Assembly: GCA_015057715.1 (NCBI GenBank)
Contig: SVDS01000011.1
Coordinates: 1 to 64,000, forward strand
Origin: Paenibacillaceae bacterium
Lineage (GTDB): Bacteria > Bacillota > Clostridia > Lachnospirales > Lachnospiraceae
DNA length: 64,000 nt
Direction: 5' to 3'
Both the position numbers and the translations under genes were made by a program. This document shows, piece by piece, positions 37,044 to 48,557 of the stretch. The notes under the pieces were generated by a model, which did no database searches, was not told the origin of the DNA, and saw nothing but the letters and a program-made list of their open reading frames with translations. The stretch's first letter is position 1. The number at the start of each line of letters is the position of its first letter.

Positions 37044-38297
37044 TTATTTTATCGTCGTATATAACTCGGCTCGTTTCTTTTTAAATATTATGATTGCAAT
37101 TATTGAGTATGCAAAATAAACTGCAATTCTTTGTAATAATACTCCCTCAATACTTGGAGATATTAATATTATTCCAAATGAAATAATACTACATACAAGT
37201 ACTATTAAACCTAGAATAAAATTAAGTTTTGGCGAAGCAAAAAAAGCTATGGCGTTAATCTCATACTTACCAATCAGATGAATAATAGTAATAATGGCTA
37301 TGCAAAATATTATTTCACTCATAGCATCATATTTTGATAAATGAACTAGTTTAATAAAAAACTGTGTGTTAATAGAAAATATACCCAAAAGTAAAATAAC
37401 TACTAAAATTACTAAACTCCGAACTGATTTTATCTTTTTTTCTTGTCTTTTTAATTCATCGGATTTTCCTTTATATTTTACTGTACTTTGAGAAAGAACA
37501 TCAAAAAATCCTTCAATAATGTTTTTAGACAGTTGTTCAAAATTTTTAAAAATTGTATATGAACCCATTATATAAGTAGGAAATAATGCTGATACGAGCA
37601 AACTATCTGCACTGTTTTTCACGTAATCTAAATCAGTTTTCAGCCACAAAAATCGCGCTGTATAAACTTTTTTCAACATAAATTTAAGCTTAATATACTT
37701 AATATCTAATGTGTGTCTTAACTTAAAAAAGTAAACTATACTTAAAGGAATAGATGAAAGTACATAAAAATATAAATATACATTTGCTCCAAATGCAAAG
37801 TATAAGCCAAGACCAGCAAATTTCAATAAATAATTATTAACTGTCGATGCTGCTTGTGAGAATATATATCCACCTTTTGATCTAACAATCAATGACATAG
37901 CATTATTCATAGACGATATCTGAGCACCAACCAATGCTAGTAACAACAAAATCAGTCTACCACCATTATACTTAATAAAGTTCATATAGAATACATATAT
38001 GAGCAAGATTGGTAATATTATTAAAAAAGCAAATACTCGAGATAATAAAGCTTGTGTCGAATATTCTACAACTTTTTCCTCATTGTTGTTCTCTATCCAA
38101 AACAATACCTCCCTCATCATTGTCGTCTCTATTCCTAAATCCGAAAAAGTCATTACAATATTTGAAATAACTGTGTATACGCCAACTAGAGAATATACTT
38201 CTGGTTCCATGCTACCAGCAACAAAGTAAATTGTAACTAAACCTAAAACTGACCCTACTAATTGAATTAATACAATAATAAAACTTTTTTTTAGCAA
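37044..38297 (-). CDS. Wzx-like oligosaccharide flippase
   Basis: Multi-TM protein of flippase length; SDLGIETTMMREV motif. Confidence 0.85.
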   Translation of the reverse strand: MLKKSFIIVLIQLVGSVLGLVTIYFVAGSMEPEVYSLVGVYTVISNIVMTFSDLGIETTMMREVLFWIENNNEEKVVEYSTQALLSRVFAFLIILPILLIYVFYMNFIKYNGGRLILLLLALVGAQISSMNNAMSLIVRSKGGYIFSQAASTVNNYLLKFAGLGLYFAFGANVYLYFYVLSSIPLSIVYFFKLRHTLDIKYIKLKFMLKKVYTARFLWLKTDLDYVKNSADSLLVSALFPTYIMGSYTIFKNFEQLSKNIIEGFFDVLSQSTVKYKGKSDELKRQEKKIKSVRSLVILVVILLLGIFSINTQFFIKLVHLSKYDAMSEIIFCIAIITIIHLIGKYEINAIAFFASPKLNFILGLIVLVCSIISFGIILISPSIEGVLLQRIAVYFAYSIIAIIIFKKKRAELYTTIK

Positions 38298-38321
38298 ATT
38301 TAATTTTCCTTCCTAGTTAAC

Positions 38322-39503
38322 CTAGCTGATAAACATTTTAAGATATTCAGCACATTCTAAAGAGTAATCCTTAATTGATCTTGAAGCAACAGTATTAATC
38401 ACCGCATCATAAAGTTCATGAACTCGTCTCCAATCCTCTGCGAAATAATTTAATTTTGTTACCAATCGTTCTTCATCAAATGGATCCGTGATAAATCCAT
38501 TATATCCATCAATTACTAAATCACATGTTGCATCACTAGAAACAATCATTGGAAACCCAAATTTCATCATCTCTGGTGTAACTCGACCTGCGCCTTCTGA
38601 AAGAGAGAGCAATATACCAACAGCATCAAATTGTTGATACCAGTCTTGTAAATCTGTTCTACTTCCTACAAAATTGACATTATCAAATGGTCCAAATTTC
38701 TCAACGAACTCTTTCATATCTTCGCATAAATCTCCAACAATAATTAATGGAATATTACTAATCTTTGCCTTTTCCCACGCTTTAAGTAATAGATGAGTTC
38801 CTTTTATAAAATTATGATAACCAGTACTTATAAATGCTTTTTGCCTTTTTATATTATTTTTATATAGTTGAATTTTCATATCCGAACCACACATAGAAAT
38901 TAATTTAAACTTACTCATGTCATAACCAGCATTTAAATACGTTCTCATAGATACATTACTTATAGTAATAATTTTATCCGCCAATTTGAAGCTTTCCAAA
39001 CAGGTGTTTTTATAGTTTGGATTTCCATATATATATCTTTTTTTTATTCCGTAAGTTTGATATTCATTAATAATTCGCTGATATTCTCTACGGGGCTCTG
39101 AATTTCCTGCTTCTAGCACAACTAATTTTCCCTTTTTTTTTGCTGCACGAATAGTACGTCTAAGAAGTGGTGTTGTGAAAAGAACCTTAGATTTATCTGA
39201 TGCGATTTTTTTGTGAAACATAAAATCAAACAACCACACATTACTCCAATATACCATGTATTTAGGAAATCCAAAAATTTTACATATTGACTTAACAATG
39301 ATTCTACTAAATCGTGTAGTGAATTTTGTTAAAACCATTTTTTGCAATGGTTCATCAAAAAATACATAAGTTTGAGGAAATCCTATACCATAACACCTCT
39401 CTAGCATATCATCTGCATTTAATTGCTTTATTAAAGGCATGTATTTTTGATTTGGACCACTTTTTCCATAAGAAACCGGGAACGCAATTGATACTTTATT
39501 CAT
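38322..39503 (-). CDS. Glycosyltransferase family 4 protein
   Basis: FISTGYHNFIKGTHLLLKAW...LLSLSEGAGRVTPEMMKFGFPMIVS. Confidence 0.85.
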   Translation of the reverse strand: MNKVSIAFPVSYGKSGPNQKYMPLIKQLNADDMLERCYGIGFPQTYVFFDEPLQKMVLTKFTTRFSRIIVKSICKIFGFPKYMVYWSNVWLFDFMFHKKIASDKSKVLFTTPLLRRTIRAAKKKGKLVVLEAGNSEPRREYQRIINEYQTYGIKKRYIYGNPNYKNTCLESFKLADKIITISNVSMRTYLNAGYDMSKFKLISMCGSDMKIQLYKNNIKRQKAFISTGYHNFIKGTHLLLKAWEKAKISNIPLIIVGDLCEDMKEFVEKFGPFDNVNFVGSRTDLQDWYQQFDAVGILLSLSEGAGRVTPEMMKFGFPMIVSSDATCDLVIDGYNGFITDPFDEERLVTKLNYFAEDWRRVHELYDAVINTVASRSIKDYSLECAEYLKMFIS

Positions 39504-40386
39504 AATACTTCTCCTCTAACAATTTGTAATATCTAGATGCTGTTACAAATTCTACACTTTCAATATGCATAAGTTTTTTTAATAATTGATGATAATTATT
39601 ACGATAATCTATATCTCTCAACAATCTATAGTGAGTACCTAGGGCAGCAAAACCAGTTTGATGTAGTTGTTGTAGAAGATTATTATAAATTTTTTCTTGC
39701 TCACATAAAACCCCATAAGTTGATGATCCAAAAAAGTGTATACCACATCTACTCATTATAGGATATCTTTTATAAGTAAATGAACGTTTAATTTTTTCAA
39801 CCACTGAATCCAAATAGTGTAAATATGATAATATCTGTACGAACTTACTCTGATAACAAATTGTACCACTTGAAAACAGGTGCATATTAAGCTTTTTCAG
39901 TGATTCTACACAAATATTATCTATTGTATTAGATGGTGGTACAAAAATATTAATTTCATTACAAAAAACCTTTTCTAAATATTCTTTTCCACTCCTAATA
40001 GAATAAAATCCAGTTTGATCACCATACATTTCTGCACCTCGTTCATTAAAGCGATGCGTCACACCATGTAATGCAATTTCTATTTTTCCGAACTTTTGTT
40101 GTTTTTTCAATTCTTCAATCAAGCCTGTATTTTCACCTATCGGAAATACTTTATAATAATTATTCAATTCATTTATATTAGCGTTAAGCTCCCATTCATG
40201 TAATTTAGAGAATTTATTCATATCAACATCATAATCCAATATTTTACGTTCAGACCCATGAACAAACGGTATCGTCGCTAACGTAATCGGCAATTCCCCC
40301 CAAAATTCTCCATATCCATTTTTTAATTCTTCTACCATAGTAAAATAATTTGTATCATCATCCCTTAAACATATATATTTTTTCAT
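39496..40386 (-). CDS. NodB/DUF2334-like polysaccharide deacetylase family protein
   Basis: YICLRDDDTNYF and IALHGVTHRF metal-binding-like motifs. Confidence 0.65.
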   Translation of the reverse strand: MKKYICLRDDDTNYFTMVEELKNGYGEFWGELPITLATIPFVHGSERKILDYDVDMNKFSKLHEWELNANINELNNYYKVFPIGENTGLIEELKKQQKFGKIEIALHGVTHRFNERGAEMYGDQTGFYSIRSGKEYLEKVFCNEINIFVPPSNTIDNICVESLKKLNMHLFSSGTICYQSKFVQILSYLHYLDSVVEKIKRSFTYKRYPIMSRCGIHFFGSSTYGVLCEQEKIYNNLLQQLHQTGFAALGTHYRLLRDIDYRNNYHQLLKKLMHIESVEFVTASRYYKLLEEKYYE

Positions 40387-40397
40387 GGTATACCTCT

Positions 40398-41480
40398 TTA
40401 TATTTTACCTGTTAATTTCCAAGTTTTTAGATAATTTTCTGCCACTTTGATATGATCATGTACATCCTCAACATATTTTCTAGAGTAATATCCTTTTGAT
40501 TCAAACATATTTTTTTCATGCATTAATTTTTCTAGTTGAGTATATATAAAATTAACGTCAGGTTTAATATGTATAATAGGAGATGTTTTACGACCAATTG
40601 CATACAAAGTTTCGTTTCTTGCACCAGACATAACAACTTTTCCCTCTGCCATTGCAATTCCTGCATTTATACCATATCCATAGCTACAGCATTGATCAAT
40701 TACTACATTTGCACGTTTCATAACCTCTAAATACTTTTCAAAAGGCATATGACCATCAATTATTATTTCAACTTCATTAGGATATTTTTCTGCTAATCTA
40801 TTAAGGGCTTTTCTAATAAAGATGGTTCCTTTTTTTTCTTCATTATTTAAACCATGAAAAAATACTATTTTTCCATTTTTTACTATATTAGGCATATACT
40901 TTATTTCTTTTAGATTTATACCGAAAGGTATTACGTTTGACAACCTATTTGTTGAATAACCAACTGAATATTCATATAAAATTGGAATTATAACATCAGC
41001 TTTTTGTTCAGTATTATTAGAAGACATAATATTTAAACGTCCTCTTAGTTTATTAGAATCATATTTATCTAAATATGCTTTGTAATAATCCCACATATAA
41101 TACTCAAACTTTCCTTCAAGATATGCTTTCACAATGGCTTGGTCACCACCAGCGGAAACTAATGACAAACACTTATTGTTATTCTTAATATAATTTATTA
41201 TCATATTGTTAATTGGCATTGGAAACAATAGGGGTTGAATTAATTGTACCACATCATATCCTTTAAATTTACTAGCTATCTTTATATTCTCACAGTATAA
41301 ATTAAATTTTCCTCTTACTCTATTTTGATTAGAATCCGGTAGATAAATATCAGCACCATTAATTTTCTTCCAGCCGTCTCCATTTGCTGCTAGCTCCACT
41401 TCAATATTACCAAGTTCTTGTAAACCATTCTTCAAGTACTTATGCAAAGCGCTAAATTCACCTAATAACATAACTTTCAT
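40398..41480 (-). CDS. Glycosyltransferase (GT4-like)
   Basis: MLLGEFSALHKYLKNGL...FHGLNNEEKKGTIFIRKALNRL...GYGINAGIAMAEGKVVMSG. Confidence 0.75.
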   Translation of the reverse strand: MKVMLLGEFSALHKYLKNGLQELGNIEVELAANGDGWKKINGADIYLPDSNQNRVRGKFNLYCENIKIASKFKGYDVVQLIQPLLFPMPINNMIINYIKNNNKCLSLVSAGGDQAIVKAYLEGKFEYYMWDYYKAYLDKYDSNKLRGRLNIMSSNNTEQKADVIIPILYEYSVGYSTNRLSNVIPFGINLKEIKYMPNIVKNGKIVFFHGLNNEEKKGTIFIRKALNRLAEKYPNEVEIIIDGHMPFEKYLEVMKRANVVIDQCCSYGYGINAGIAMAEGKVVMSGARNETLYAIGRKTSPIIHIKPDVNFIYTQLEKLMHEKNMFESKGYYSRKYVEDVHDHIKVAENYLKTWKLTGKI

Positions 41481-41559
41481 ATATGATATTCTATGATGTT
41501 TATAAAAACATCTTGGCCTCCTTTTTATTTGTTTAATCTATTTTATACTTTATTTTTTT

Positions 41560-42708
41560 TTAGAAGCTAAACAAATATGGCATAACATCACTTTTATCAT
41601 AAAATGTACTAAGACGAAGTATGTACCACATTATTATAAAAATAAGCACAATAATTGAGTATATTCTTTTCGAACTATATGTAACTTTCTTACCATATAT
41701 AGTAATTAATAATCCGAGCATTAATAGTCTAGGAAGAAAAAAATAATCAACTCCTCTCCAGATATTTAAAGTTGCACAAATTGGCAACAAGAAACAATCA
41801 TAATAGCATAAAATTTGAAGTATCTTGATATGTCTTTTTTCTTCCATTTCTAAATTTTCACCAAACTTTTTTATCCTTGCATTATTAACAAAAACCATAA
41901 TTAGAACTACAATCTGTTCTGCTATAATTTTCAAATAATCTATCCAATATTTTAAATGAAATGATTGCAGTATATATTTTGAATAAGCACCACCTGACAT
42001 AAAAGAAAAATCACCAGCAATTAATACACGTTGTATTATTACTCCACTAAATGCTCCTATTATTGAGAATAAAATAGCATTTTTTTGTGTTATTTTTTCT
42101 TTAATAACTAAATAGTAGAATACTGGAAATGTTGCATAGATCAAGCTTGCACGTTGAATAAAAATACTGCTTAACATCATAAAAAAGCATAGTAAAATTT
42201 TTCTTTTACTTAGTGAAACAATTCCAATCAATATTGCAGCAATTGCAAGTCCAGTCCTTATTGTACTAAATGACTTAATATATGGAATTATCAACATAAA
42301 AATTGGAATATAGTTTTGATGCTTAATTCCAAATTCTTGAATAAAACTCACGTATGCGAAAAAGATAAAACCATAAAACAATATAAACAGCCAGTGGTAA
42401 TCATCAGTAAATAATCTTACTATTTTATTAATAATTTGAAATAATGCTTCTGTATGTAACGCATATAAATGATTTGTACTTGTCAAACATACTTGAAAAT
42501 AAGATATATAGGTTGGTGCATCAGACCCTCCAATTGATATGTTTTTATATAAACCAACATATCGAAAAACTGCAAAGGGAATCCATATAAAAGACATGGC
42601 TACATAATAAATTTTTATTTTTCTCTTTATTCGTTTCTGTTTATATACACAAAAATAGCCTGACCAACCAATCACCGAGTATAGTAATACAGTAATCCAA
42701 TCCCACAT
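41560..42708 (-). CDS. EpsG-like/Wzy polysaccharide polymerase
   Basis: Multi-TM; GGSDAPTYISYF and FSTIRTGLAIAAI resemble the EpsG family. Confidence 0.75.
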   Translation of the reverse strand: MWDWITVLLYSVIGWSGYFCVYKQKRIKRKIKIYYVAMSFIWIPFAVFRYVGLYKNISIGGSDAPTYISYFQVCLTSTNHLYALHTEALFQIINKIVRLFTDDYHWLFILFYGFIFFAYVSFIQEFGIKHQNYIPIFMLIIPYIKSFSTIRTGLAIAAILIGIVSLSKRKILLCFFMMLSSIFIQRASLIYATFPVFYYLVIKEKITQKNAILFSIIGAFSGVIIQRVLIAGDFSFMSGGAYSKYILQSFHLKYWIDYLKIIAEQIVVLIMVFVNNARIKKFGENLEMEEKRHIKILQILCYYDCFLLPICATLNIWRGVDYFFLPRLLMLGLLITIYGKKVTYSSKRIYSIIVLIFIIMWYILRLSTFYDKSDVMPYLFSF

Positions 42709-42726
42709 AGCACATCCTTCCTTATA

Positions 42727-43284
42727 TTATTTTATAAATGCATTCATAATAATTTTCTTTTTTTTATCGCTATCCATGCCTTTTGTAAGTAAAATTTTAT
42801 CTTTTACTTTTAAATAATAGTCGTCTAATGACTTTACAATTCTTGCCGGCGAACCCGCCACTACACAATTGTTTGGAATATTATGTGTTACTACTGAATT
42901 AGCTCCAATAATACAATTGTCACCTATAGTAATTCCAGGAAGAATAACTGTATTCCAACCAATGTTTACATTATTACCTATAGTAATTATTCCATATAAA
43001 TCGGCTTCCCGACTTACCAATCCCAAATTACGAAGAACCCATATACTTCCATCATGTGTTATAAACTGTACTTTTGATGTAAGCCTCACATTGTTCCCTA
43101 TCGAAATTAAATATGGTTCTGTTCCAAATACAACGTCACTTGAAACACTACAATTTGAACCTATGACTACACCTTGTTTTCTCAAATATATTATTCTTTT
43201 TTCATTATTTATTGTTTTCCACCATATAATATGAATCCAATGTTTTAATCCATTCAATAATCTCATATAAACACTTCTTTCCAT
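42727..43284 (-). CDS. Left-handed beta-helix acyltransferase
   Basis: Hexapeptide repeats IGNNVNIGWNTVILPGITIGDNCIIGANSVVTHNIPNNCVVAGSPARIV. Confidence 0.9.
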   Translation of the reverse strand: MERSVYMRLLNGLKHWIHIIWWKTINNEKRIIYLRKQGVVIGSNCSVSSDVVFGTEPYLISIGNNVRLTSKVQFITHDGSIWVLRNLGLVSREADLYGIITIGNNVNIGWNTVILPGITIGDNCIIGANSVVTHNIPNNCVVAGSPARIVKSLDDYYLKVKDKILLTKGMDSDKKKKIIMNAFIK

Positions 43285-44333
43285 TGATCAACAATTCTCC
43301 TAATTGAAAATCTTTCTCTAACTTTACAAGCTTCTTCAGAAATATGAGCTGTAAAAGAAGGATGTTCAACCATATAGCACAATTGCTCATATAACATCTT
43401 CTCGTCTCCGACCGGAATTAAAATTCCGTTTTCTGCATGAGAAATTACTAATCGTGCACCTCCTATTGGGCAATCAGTGCAAATACAAGGAATGCCCATT
43501 GCCATAGCCTCCAGCATAGCATTGGATATTCCTTCATAATTCGAAGATGAAACATAAATTCCAGCATCGACTATCTGATTATCAACATCGGAAACATAAC
43601 CTGGAAAAGATACAAATTCACTAATTTTCAATCTCTCCGCTTCCTCTATATATTGTTGCAACAAATGGCCCTGTCCATATATAATTAACTTATAATCAAT
43701 ATGTTTTCTATGAAAAGTAGCAAAAGCCCTTATCAACATTGTAAAGTTCTTCTGTTCTGTAAATCTTCCTACTGCAACAACATTTTTTTTTCTTTGTTTA
43801 ATATATATATCCGGTATACTATCATTGATAGGATTCGCAATTATAATACTTTTATTTCTTATAGACTCCGGATAACAATCTCTAGCTTGTTTTGTCTGAA
43901 AAACCATTTTATAAGCTCTAGGATTCGAAAAGTTATTTGCAAGCCATTTGTTTATGTATTTTTGTTTTCTAAGTGGATTATTGCGAATAGAAATAATTAA
44001 TTTTGTCTTTAAACCTAGGCATGAAATCGAGGTAAATAAAGCTATGTCGTCCATGAATGACACCACATAATCTGGTTTTTTAATAGCTATCATTTTATGC
44101 AAATTAAATATCCGTAGCAAAAACATTATAGGTTTGAAACCTGAATTATCAAATTGTATCACTTCAACGCGTTTATCAATTTCATAAGTTCGATCTTTTT
44201 TTCGCAATAAAATCATATTTACCTCAAATTGTTCATCTTTGGCTATTTCACTTGCTATTAATGCCATAACGCGTTCAGATCCACCACTAGAAAGACTAGC
44301 ATTTACAAATAGTATTTTTTTCATTAATATCAC
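43263..44333 (-). CDS. Glycosyltransferase family 4 protein
   Basis: SGGSERVMALIASEIAK, AVGRFTEQKNFTMLIRAF, SSNYEGISNAMLEAMAMGIPCI. Confidence 0.92.
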   Translation of the reverse strand: MILMKKILFVNASLSSGGSERVMALIASEIAKDEQFEVNMILLRKKDRTYEIDKRVEVIQFDNSGFKPIMFLLRIFNLHKMIAIKKPDYVVSFMDDIALFTSISCLGLKTKLIISIRNNPLRKQKYINKWLANNFSNPRAYKMVFQTKQARDCYPESIRNKSIIIANPINDSIPDIYIKQRKKNVVAVGRFTEQKNFTMLIRAFATFHRKHIDYKLIIYGQGHLLQQYIEEAERLKISEFVSFPGYVSDVDNQIVDAGIYVSSSNYEGISNAMLEAMAMGIPCICTDCPIGGARLVISHAENGILIPVGDEKMLYEQLCYMVEHPSFTAHISEEACKVRERFSIRRIVDQWKEVFI

Positions 44334-44449
44334 CTTTTATTTTTAAACATGTACCCTCTCATAGAATCATTAATATTTTTTGTGGATTTCTATTCATAAC
44401 CAAGATTTTATTTTATGCATGGCATATGTTTCTCTCCCCACTTTTAAGA

Positions 44450-45586
44450 TTATGATTCATTTTGGTATATATTAATATATAAATCTTGGTACTTTTTACT
44501 CATTTTTGGAGCTGTAAAATTATCCATTACGGCCTTATAGCCCTCATTTCCAATATTATTCAGATCCTCATTTACTATCTGATCCATCAAAAAAGTAAGT
44601 TCACTAACATTTCCTAATGTGTATGTGTACCCTGCCTTCGGTGCTGCCTCTATTACTTCTATATGCTGAGAAATGTCTGAAAGCAATAACGGTAATCTAC
44701 AAGCCATTGCTTCCAGTACACCATTCGGTAAACCTTCAGATTTACTTGTAGATAAGTATATATCTGACGCATTTAAATATTCATTGACATTCGATACTTT
44801 ACCTCTAAATAATATATCATCATTGCATTCAAATTCATTACGAATAGTATCAAAATCTTTACCATCTCCCAATAACAATAATATAGAATCTTTTCTTTTT
44901 TTCATTTTTATGAATGCTTTAATTGCTTCTTTTTGATTTTTTCTATCTATAAAATTTCCACTATAAATAAAAATAATTTTATTTATAGGCAATTTTAATT
45001 TTTTCCTAATATTAGTATAGTTTATTTCATCTCTGCTATATTTATCTACGTCTACGCCATTCCGAATATATTCTATATCCAATTGTTGTCTATCTTTATA
45101 AACCTTTGATAGACTTTTTGAGCATGTAACAAATCGCTCTCCAAGATGCATTTTACGCCTTATTAACTTAATATCAAAATATGCCATTAAAAAACCAATT
45201 ATTTTTCCATAATAATCTGGATAATCTTCATAACAATAATTTCTCAAAGTCAATAAGTGTATCGTATCATTATATCCCAGCGCCATTCTATACAAAGGCA
45301 TACCCACGCTATGAACTATATCTGGTTTTATATCTTCTAATATATTTTTTACAACTCTTTTTCCCTCATAGATTGACTTTACTTTACTAATATTAGCTGT
45401 AAAAACAGGAATGTTAATCTCCTTATATTCATTGATCATCGAATTATCTTCTTCTTCTGGCCAAATAGTAACAAGGACAGGATCAAAAACTTCTCGATTC
45501 ATATATTGAATTATGTATAATGTTTGCTTTATTGGTCCGTTTTTCTTACAATTAGTTTCTACAAATGCTACTTTTAATTTCTGCAT
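44450..45586 (-). CDS. Glycosyltransferase family 4 protein
   Basis: FIYSGNFIDRKNQKEAIKAF, LSTSKSEGLPNGVLEAMACRLPLLLS. Confidence 0.92.
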   Translation of the reverse strand: MQKLKVAFVETNCKKNGPIKQTLYIIQYMNREVFDPVLVTIWPEEEDNSMINEYKEINIPVFTANISKVKSIYEGKRVVKNILEDIKPDIVHSVGMPLYRMALGYNDTIHLLTLRNYCYEDYPDYYGKIIGFLMAYFDIKLIRRKMHLGERFVTCSKSLSKVYKDRQQLDIEYIRNGVDVDKYSRDEINYTNIRKKLKLPINKIIFIYSGNFIDRKNQKEAIKAFIKMKKRKDSILLLLGDGKDFDTIRNEFECNDDILFRGKVSNVNEYLNASDIYLSTSKSEGLPNGVLEAMACRLPLLLSDISQHIEVIEAAPKAGYTYTLGNVSELTFLMDQIVNEDLNNIGNEGYKAVMDNFTAPKMSKKYQDLYINIYQNES

Positions 45587-45637
45587 TTAGCTTTTTCTCC
45601 ATAAAACTTCAATATATAATTTATTATGCTTCATATC

Positions 45638-46888
45638 CTAATCTCGTTCAAATATATCTCGTGTATATACTTTTTCTTTTACATTGTTTAAAGAGTTATC
45701 ATATCTATTTGCAATAATAGCAGAACTTAGTTCTTTAAATAATTCCAAATCGTTTATAATCTTACTGCCGAAGAAGGTCTCTCCATCTTGAAGTGTTGGC
45801 TCATAAATAATTACAGTAGCACCTTTAGCTTTAATACGTTTCATAACCCCTTGTATACTACTCTGACGAAAATTATCACTATTACTCTTCATTGTCAATC
45901 TATATATACCAATTATTACACTTTTTTCTTTATGTATATCCCATGTATCATTTTCACCATAAGTACCAGCCAGTTCTAACACGCGATCTGCTATAAAGTC
46001 TTTTCTAGTTTTATTACTTTCAACAATGGCAGATATCATGTTTTGAGGTACATCAGCATAATTAGCAAGTAATTGTTTTGTATCCTTTGGAAGACAATAT
46101 CCTCCATAGCCGAATGATGGATTGTTATAATGTGTCCCAATGCGAGGATCAAGACAAACGCCACTTATGATTCGCTTTGAATTTAGTCCTTTCATTTCAC
46201 AATAAGTATCAAGTTCATTGAAGTAAGAAACACGAAGTGCTAGATATGTATTAGCGAACAATTTAACTGCCTCTGCCTCTGTAGAGTTCATAAATAAAAC
46301 ATCAATATGTTCTTTAATTGCTGCTTCTTGTAATAGTTGAGCAAATATCTGCGCGATCTTTATTAACCTTTCATCTTCAATATCTGTGCCAACAATAATA
46401 CGAGAAGGATAGAGATTATCATATAATGCTTTTGACTCTCTTAAAAATTCCGGACTAAAGATAATATTTTCACAATTAAACTTTTCACGTATCAACGCAG
46501 TGTAACCAACTGGAACTGTTGATTTAATTACCATAATAGCTTCAGAATTGTATTCAAATACCGTATTAATTACTGATTCAACAGCAGATGTATCAAAAAA
46601 ATTTTTTTTGCTATCATAATTTGTGGGAGCAGCAATTATAACAAAATCTGCATTAGAATAAGCTTCTTTAGCATCTAATGTAGCAACTAGTTTCAATTCT
46701 TTTTCTGCAAAATATTTTTCAATATACTCATCCTTTATTGGGGATTTTCTTCCATTAATTAATTCTACTCTTTCTGAAATTATATCAACTGCTGTTACTT
46801 CATGATATCGAGATAATAGCGTAGCAATTGATAATCCAACATATCCAGTTCCTGCAACAGCAATTTTTAGATCATTATAGTTTCTCAT
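45638..46888 (-). CDS. UDP-glucose/nucleotide-sugar dehydrogenase
   Basis: [50 protein letters not shown]. Confidence 0.95.
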   Translation of the reverse strand: MRNYNDLKIAVAGTGYVGLSIATLLSRYHEVTAVDIISERVELINGRKSPIKDEYIEKYFAEKELKLVATLDAKEAYSNADFVIIAAPTNYDSKKNFFDTSAVESVINTVFEYNSEAIMVIKSTVPVGYTALIREKFNCENIIFSPEFLRESKALYDNLYPSRIIVGTDIEDERLIKIAQIFAQLLQEAAIKEHIDVLFMNSTEAEAVKLFANTYLALRVSYFNELDTYCEMKGLNSKRIISGVCLDPRIGTHYNNPSFGYGGYCLPKDTKQLLANYADVPQNMISAIVESNKTRKDFIADRVLELAGTYGENDTWDIHKEKSVIIGIYRLTMKSNSDNFRQSSIQGVMKRIKAKGATVIIYEPTLQDGETFFGSKIINDLELFKELSSAIIANRYDNSLNNVKEKVYTRDIFERD

Positions 46889-46911
46889 AATCCCTAGTCC
46901 TCATTCATATT

Positions 46912-47997
46912 TTATAAATTTTTTATATAAAAATCTTTATACCACTCAGCGAAGTTACGAAGTCCTACACGTAACGAAGTTGCTGGTTTAAAACCATAAT
47001 CTCTCTCTAATGGTTCTGTATCAGCATAAGTAATGGGCACATCCCCTGGTTGCATTGCCACTAGTTCTTTATGTGATTCGAAGTCATAGTCTTTAGGTAA
47101 AACCCCTGCTCTAACCAACTCATCCTGTAAAATATTCACAAACTCTAATAGATTCTCTGGATTGTTATTACCAATATTATAGACAGCATATGGAGCTATT
47201 GGCAACCCATCTTGTCCAATTTCCTTTTCAGGAGCCCCCTGCATTACACGCACTAACCCTTCGACGATATCATCTATATAAGTAAAGTCTCTCTTACACT
47301 GACCATAGTTAAATATTTGAATCTTTTGTCCAGCTCTAAGCTTATCTGTAAAGCCAAAATAAGCCATATCAGGTCTACCGGCTGGACCGTAAACAGTAAA
47401 AAATCTAAGCCCGGTTGAAGGTATATTATAAAGTTTAGAATAAGCATGTGCCATCAGTTCATTACTTTTTTTTGTTGCTGCATAAAGTGAAACCGGATTA
47501 TCAACCTTGGAATCAGTACTATATGGTATTGTTTTATTAGACCCATAGACACTAGAAGAAGACGCATAGACCAAATGCTCTACTCCTCTATTTCCCTCAT
47601 CATAAGAATGCCTGCATGCCTCTAATAAATTATAAAATCCTATTAAATTTGATTCAATATAAGCATCAGGATTTGAGATTGAGTATCGAACTCCAGCCTG
47701 AGCGGCTAGATTTACTACTATCTGTGGCTGATATTCTATAAAAATTTTTTCTATTAATTTTTTATCAGAAATTGAACCTTTTATAAAAACAAAATCATTA
47801 TTTGTTAACAGATCATTTAACCTAGACTCCTTAATACTGACGTCATAATAATCATTCATATTATCTATACCAACTATTTTTACAGATTGCTCCTGTACTA
47901 ATAATCGTTTTGCCAGATTAGAACCAATAAAACCTGCTACTCCAGTGATTAATATAGTCTTATAATTTAATTTTATTTTATTCATAATTTCCCCCAA
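46912..47997 (-). CDS. NAD-dependent epimerase (UDP-glucuronate 4-epimerase-like)
   Basis: ITGVAGFIGSNLAKRLL, LAAQAGVRYSI, LYAATKKSNELMAHAYSKLYNIPSTGLRFFTVYGP. Confidence 0.93.
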   Translation of the reverse strand: MGEIMNKIKLNYKTILITGVAGFIGSNLAKRLLVQEQSVKIVGIDNMNDYYDVSIKESRLNDLLTNNDFVFIKGSISDKKLIEKIFIEYQPQIVVNLAAQAGVRYSISNPDAYIESNLIGFYNLLEACRHSYDEGNRGVEHLVYASSSSVYGSNKTIPYSTDSKVDNPVSLYAATKKSNELMAHAYSKLYNIPSTGLRFFTVYGPAGRPDMAYFGFTDKLRAGQKIQIFNYGQCKRDFTYIDDIVEGLVRVMQGAPEKEIGQDGLPIAPYAVYNIGNNNPENLLEFVNILQDELVRAGVLPKDYDFESHKELVAMQPGDVPITYADTEPLERDYGFKPATSLRVGLRNFAEWYKDFYIKNL

Positions 47998-48039
47998 CTA
48001 AACTATTATTTTAAATAGTAAAATGATTTTGTATTAATT

Positions 48040-48549
48040 TTATTTAAATAAACCTTTTGTAACCATTTCCAATTCCATACAAAATTTAGTATTATTACAG
48101 ATGATTTTGTTGGGCATATATTTAATCACATCATCATAATCTTCAATTACATTTATTAATTTTTGCAAGTCCTTAACAACAATAATATTACCTTGTCTTT
48201 TTTCAACTGCTTCACAAAATATTACTTGATGATCATTAACATGTTCTTTGTATCTCAACTGTCTGGGTACAACAATTGGTATTTTTCCAATCTGTAACGG
48301 CATAATAAAGCTTGATGGACCTCCATGAGTTATTACTATTCTTGCCTCATTAATAAGCTTAACCATCTCATTATATGTATATAATTTTTGATAGGTACAA
48401 TAATGAGGTTCGTATAAACTATATCCAATTTGTATTATAACTTTTTCATTGATAAGCCCATCCCGAATCATTTCATCAATACACTTTACCAATCGAGTGA
48501 AAGGCTGCTCATGTGTACCTACTGTTACAAAAATCATACTAATCACCAC
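48040..48549 (-). CDS. PssE/Alg13-like glycosyltransferase subunit
   Basis: MIFVTVGTHEQPFTRLV...ITHGGPSSFIMPL; likely start near 48537. Confidence 0.88.
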   Translation of the reverse strand: MVISMIFVTVGTHEQPFTRLVKCIDEMIRDGLINEKVIIQIGYSLYEPHYCTYQKLYTYNEMVKLINEARIVITHGGPSSFIMPLQIGKIPIVVPRQLRYKEHVNDHQVIFCEAVEKRQGNIIVVKDLQKLINVIEDYDDVIKYMPNKIICNNTKFCMELEMVTKGLFK

Positions 48550-48557
48550 CTTATATT

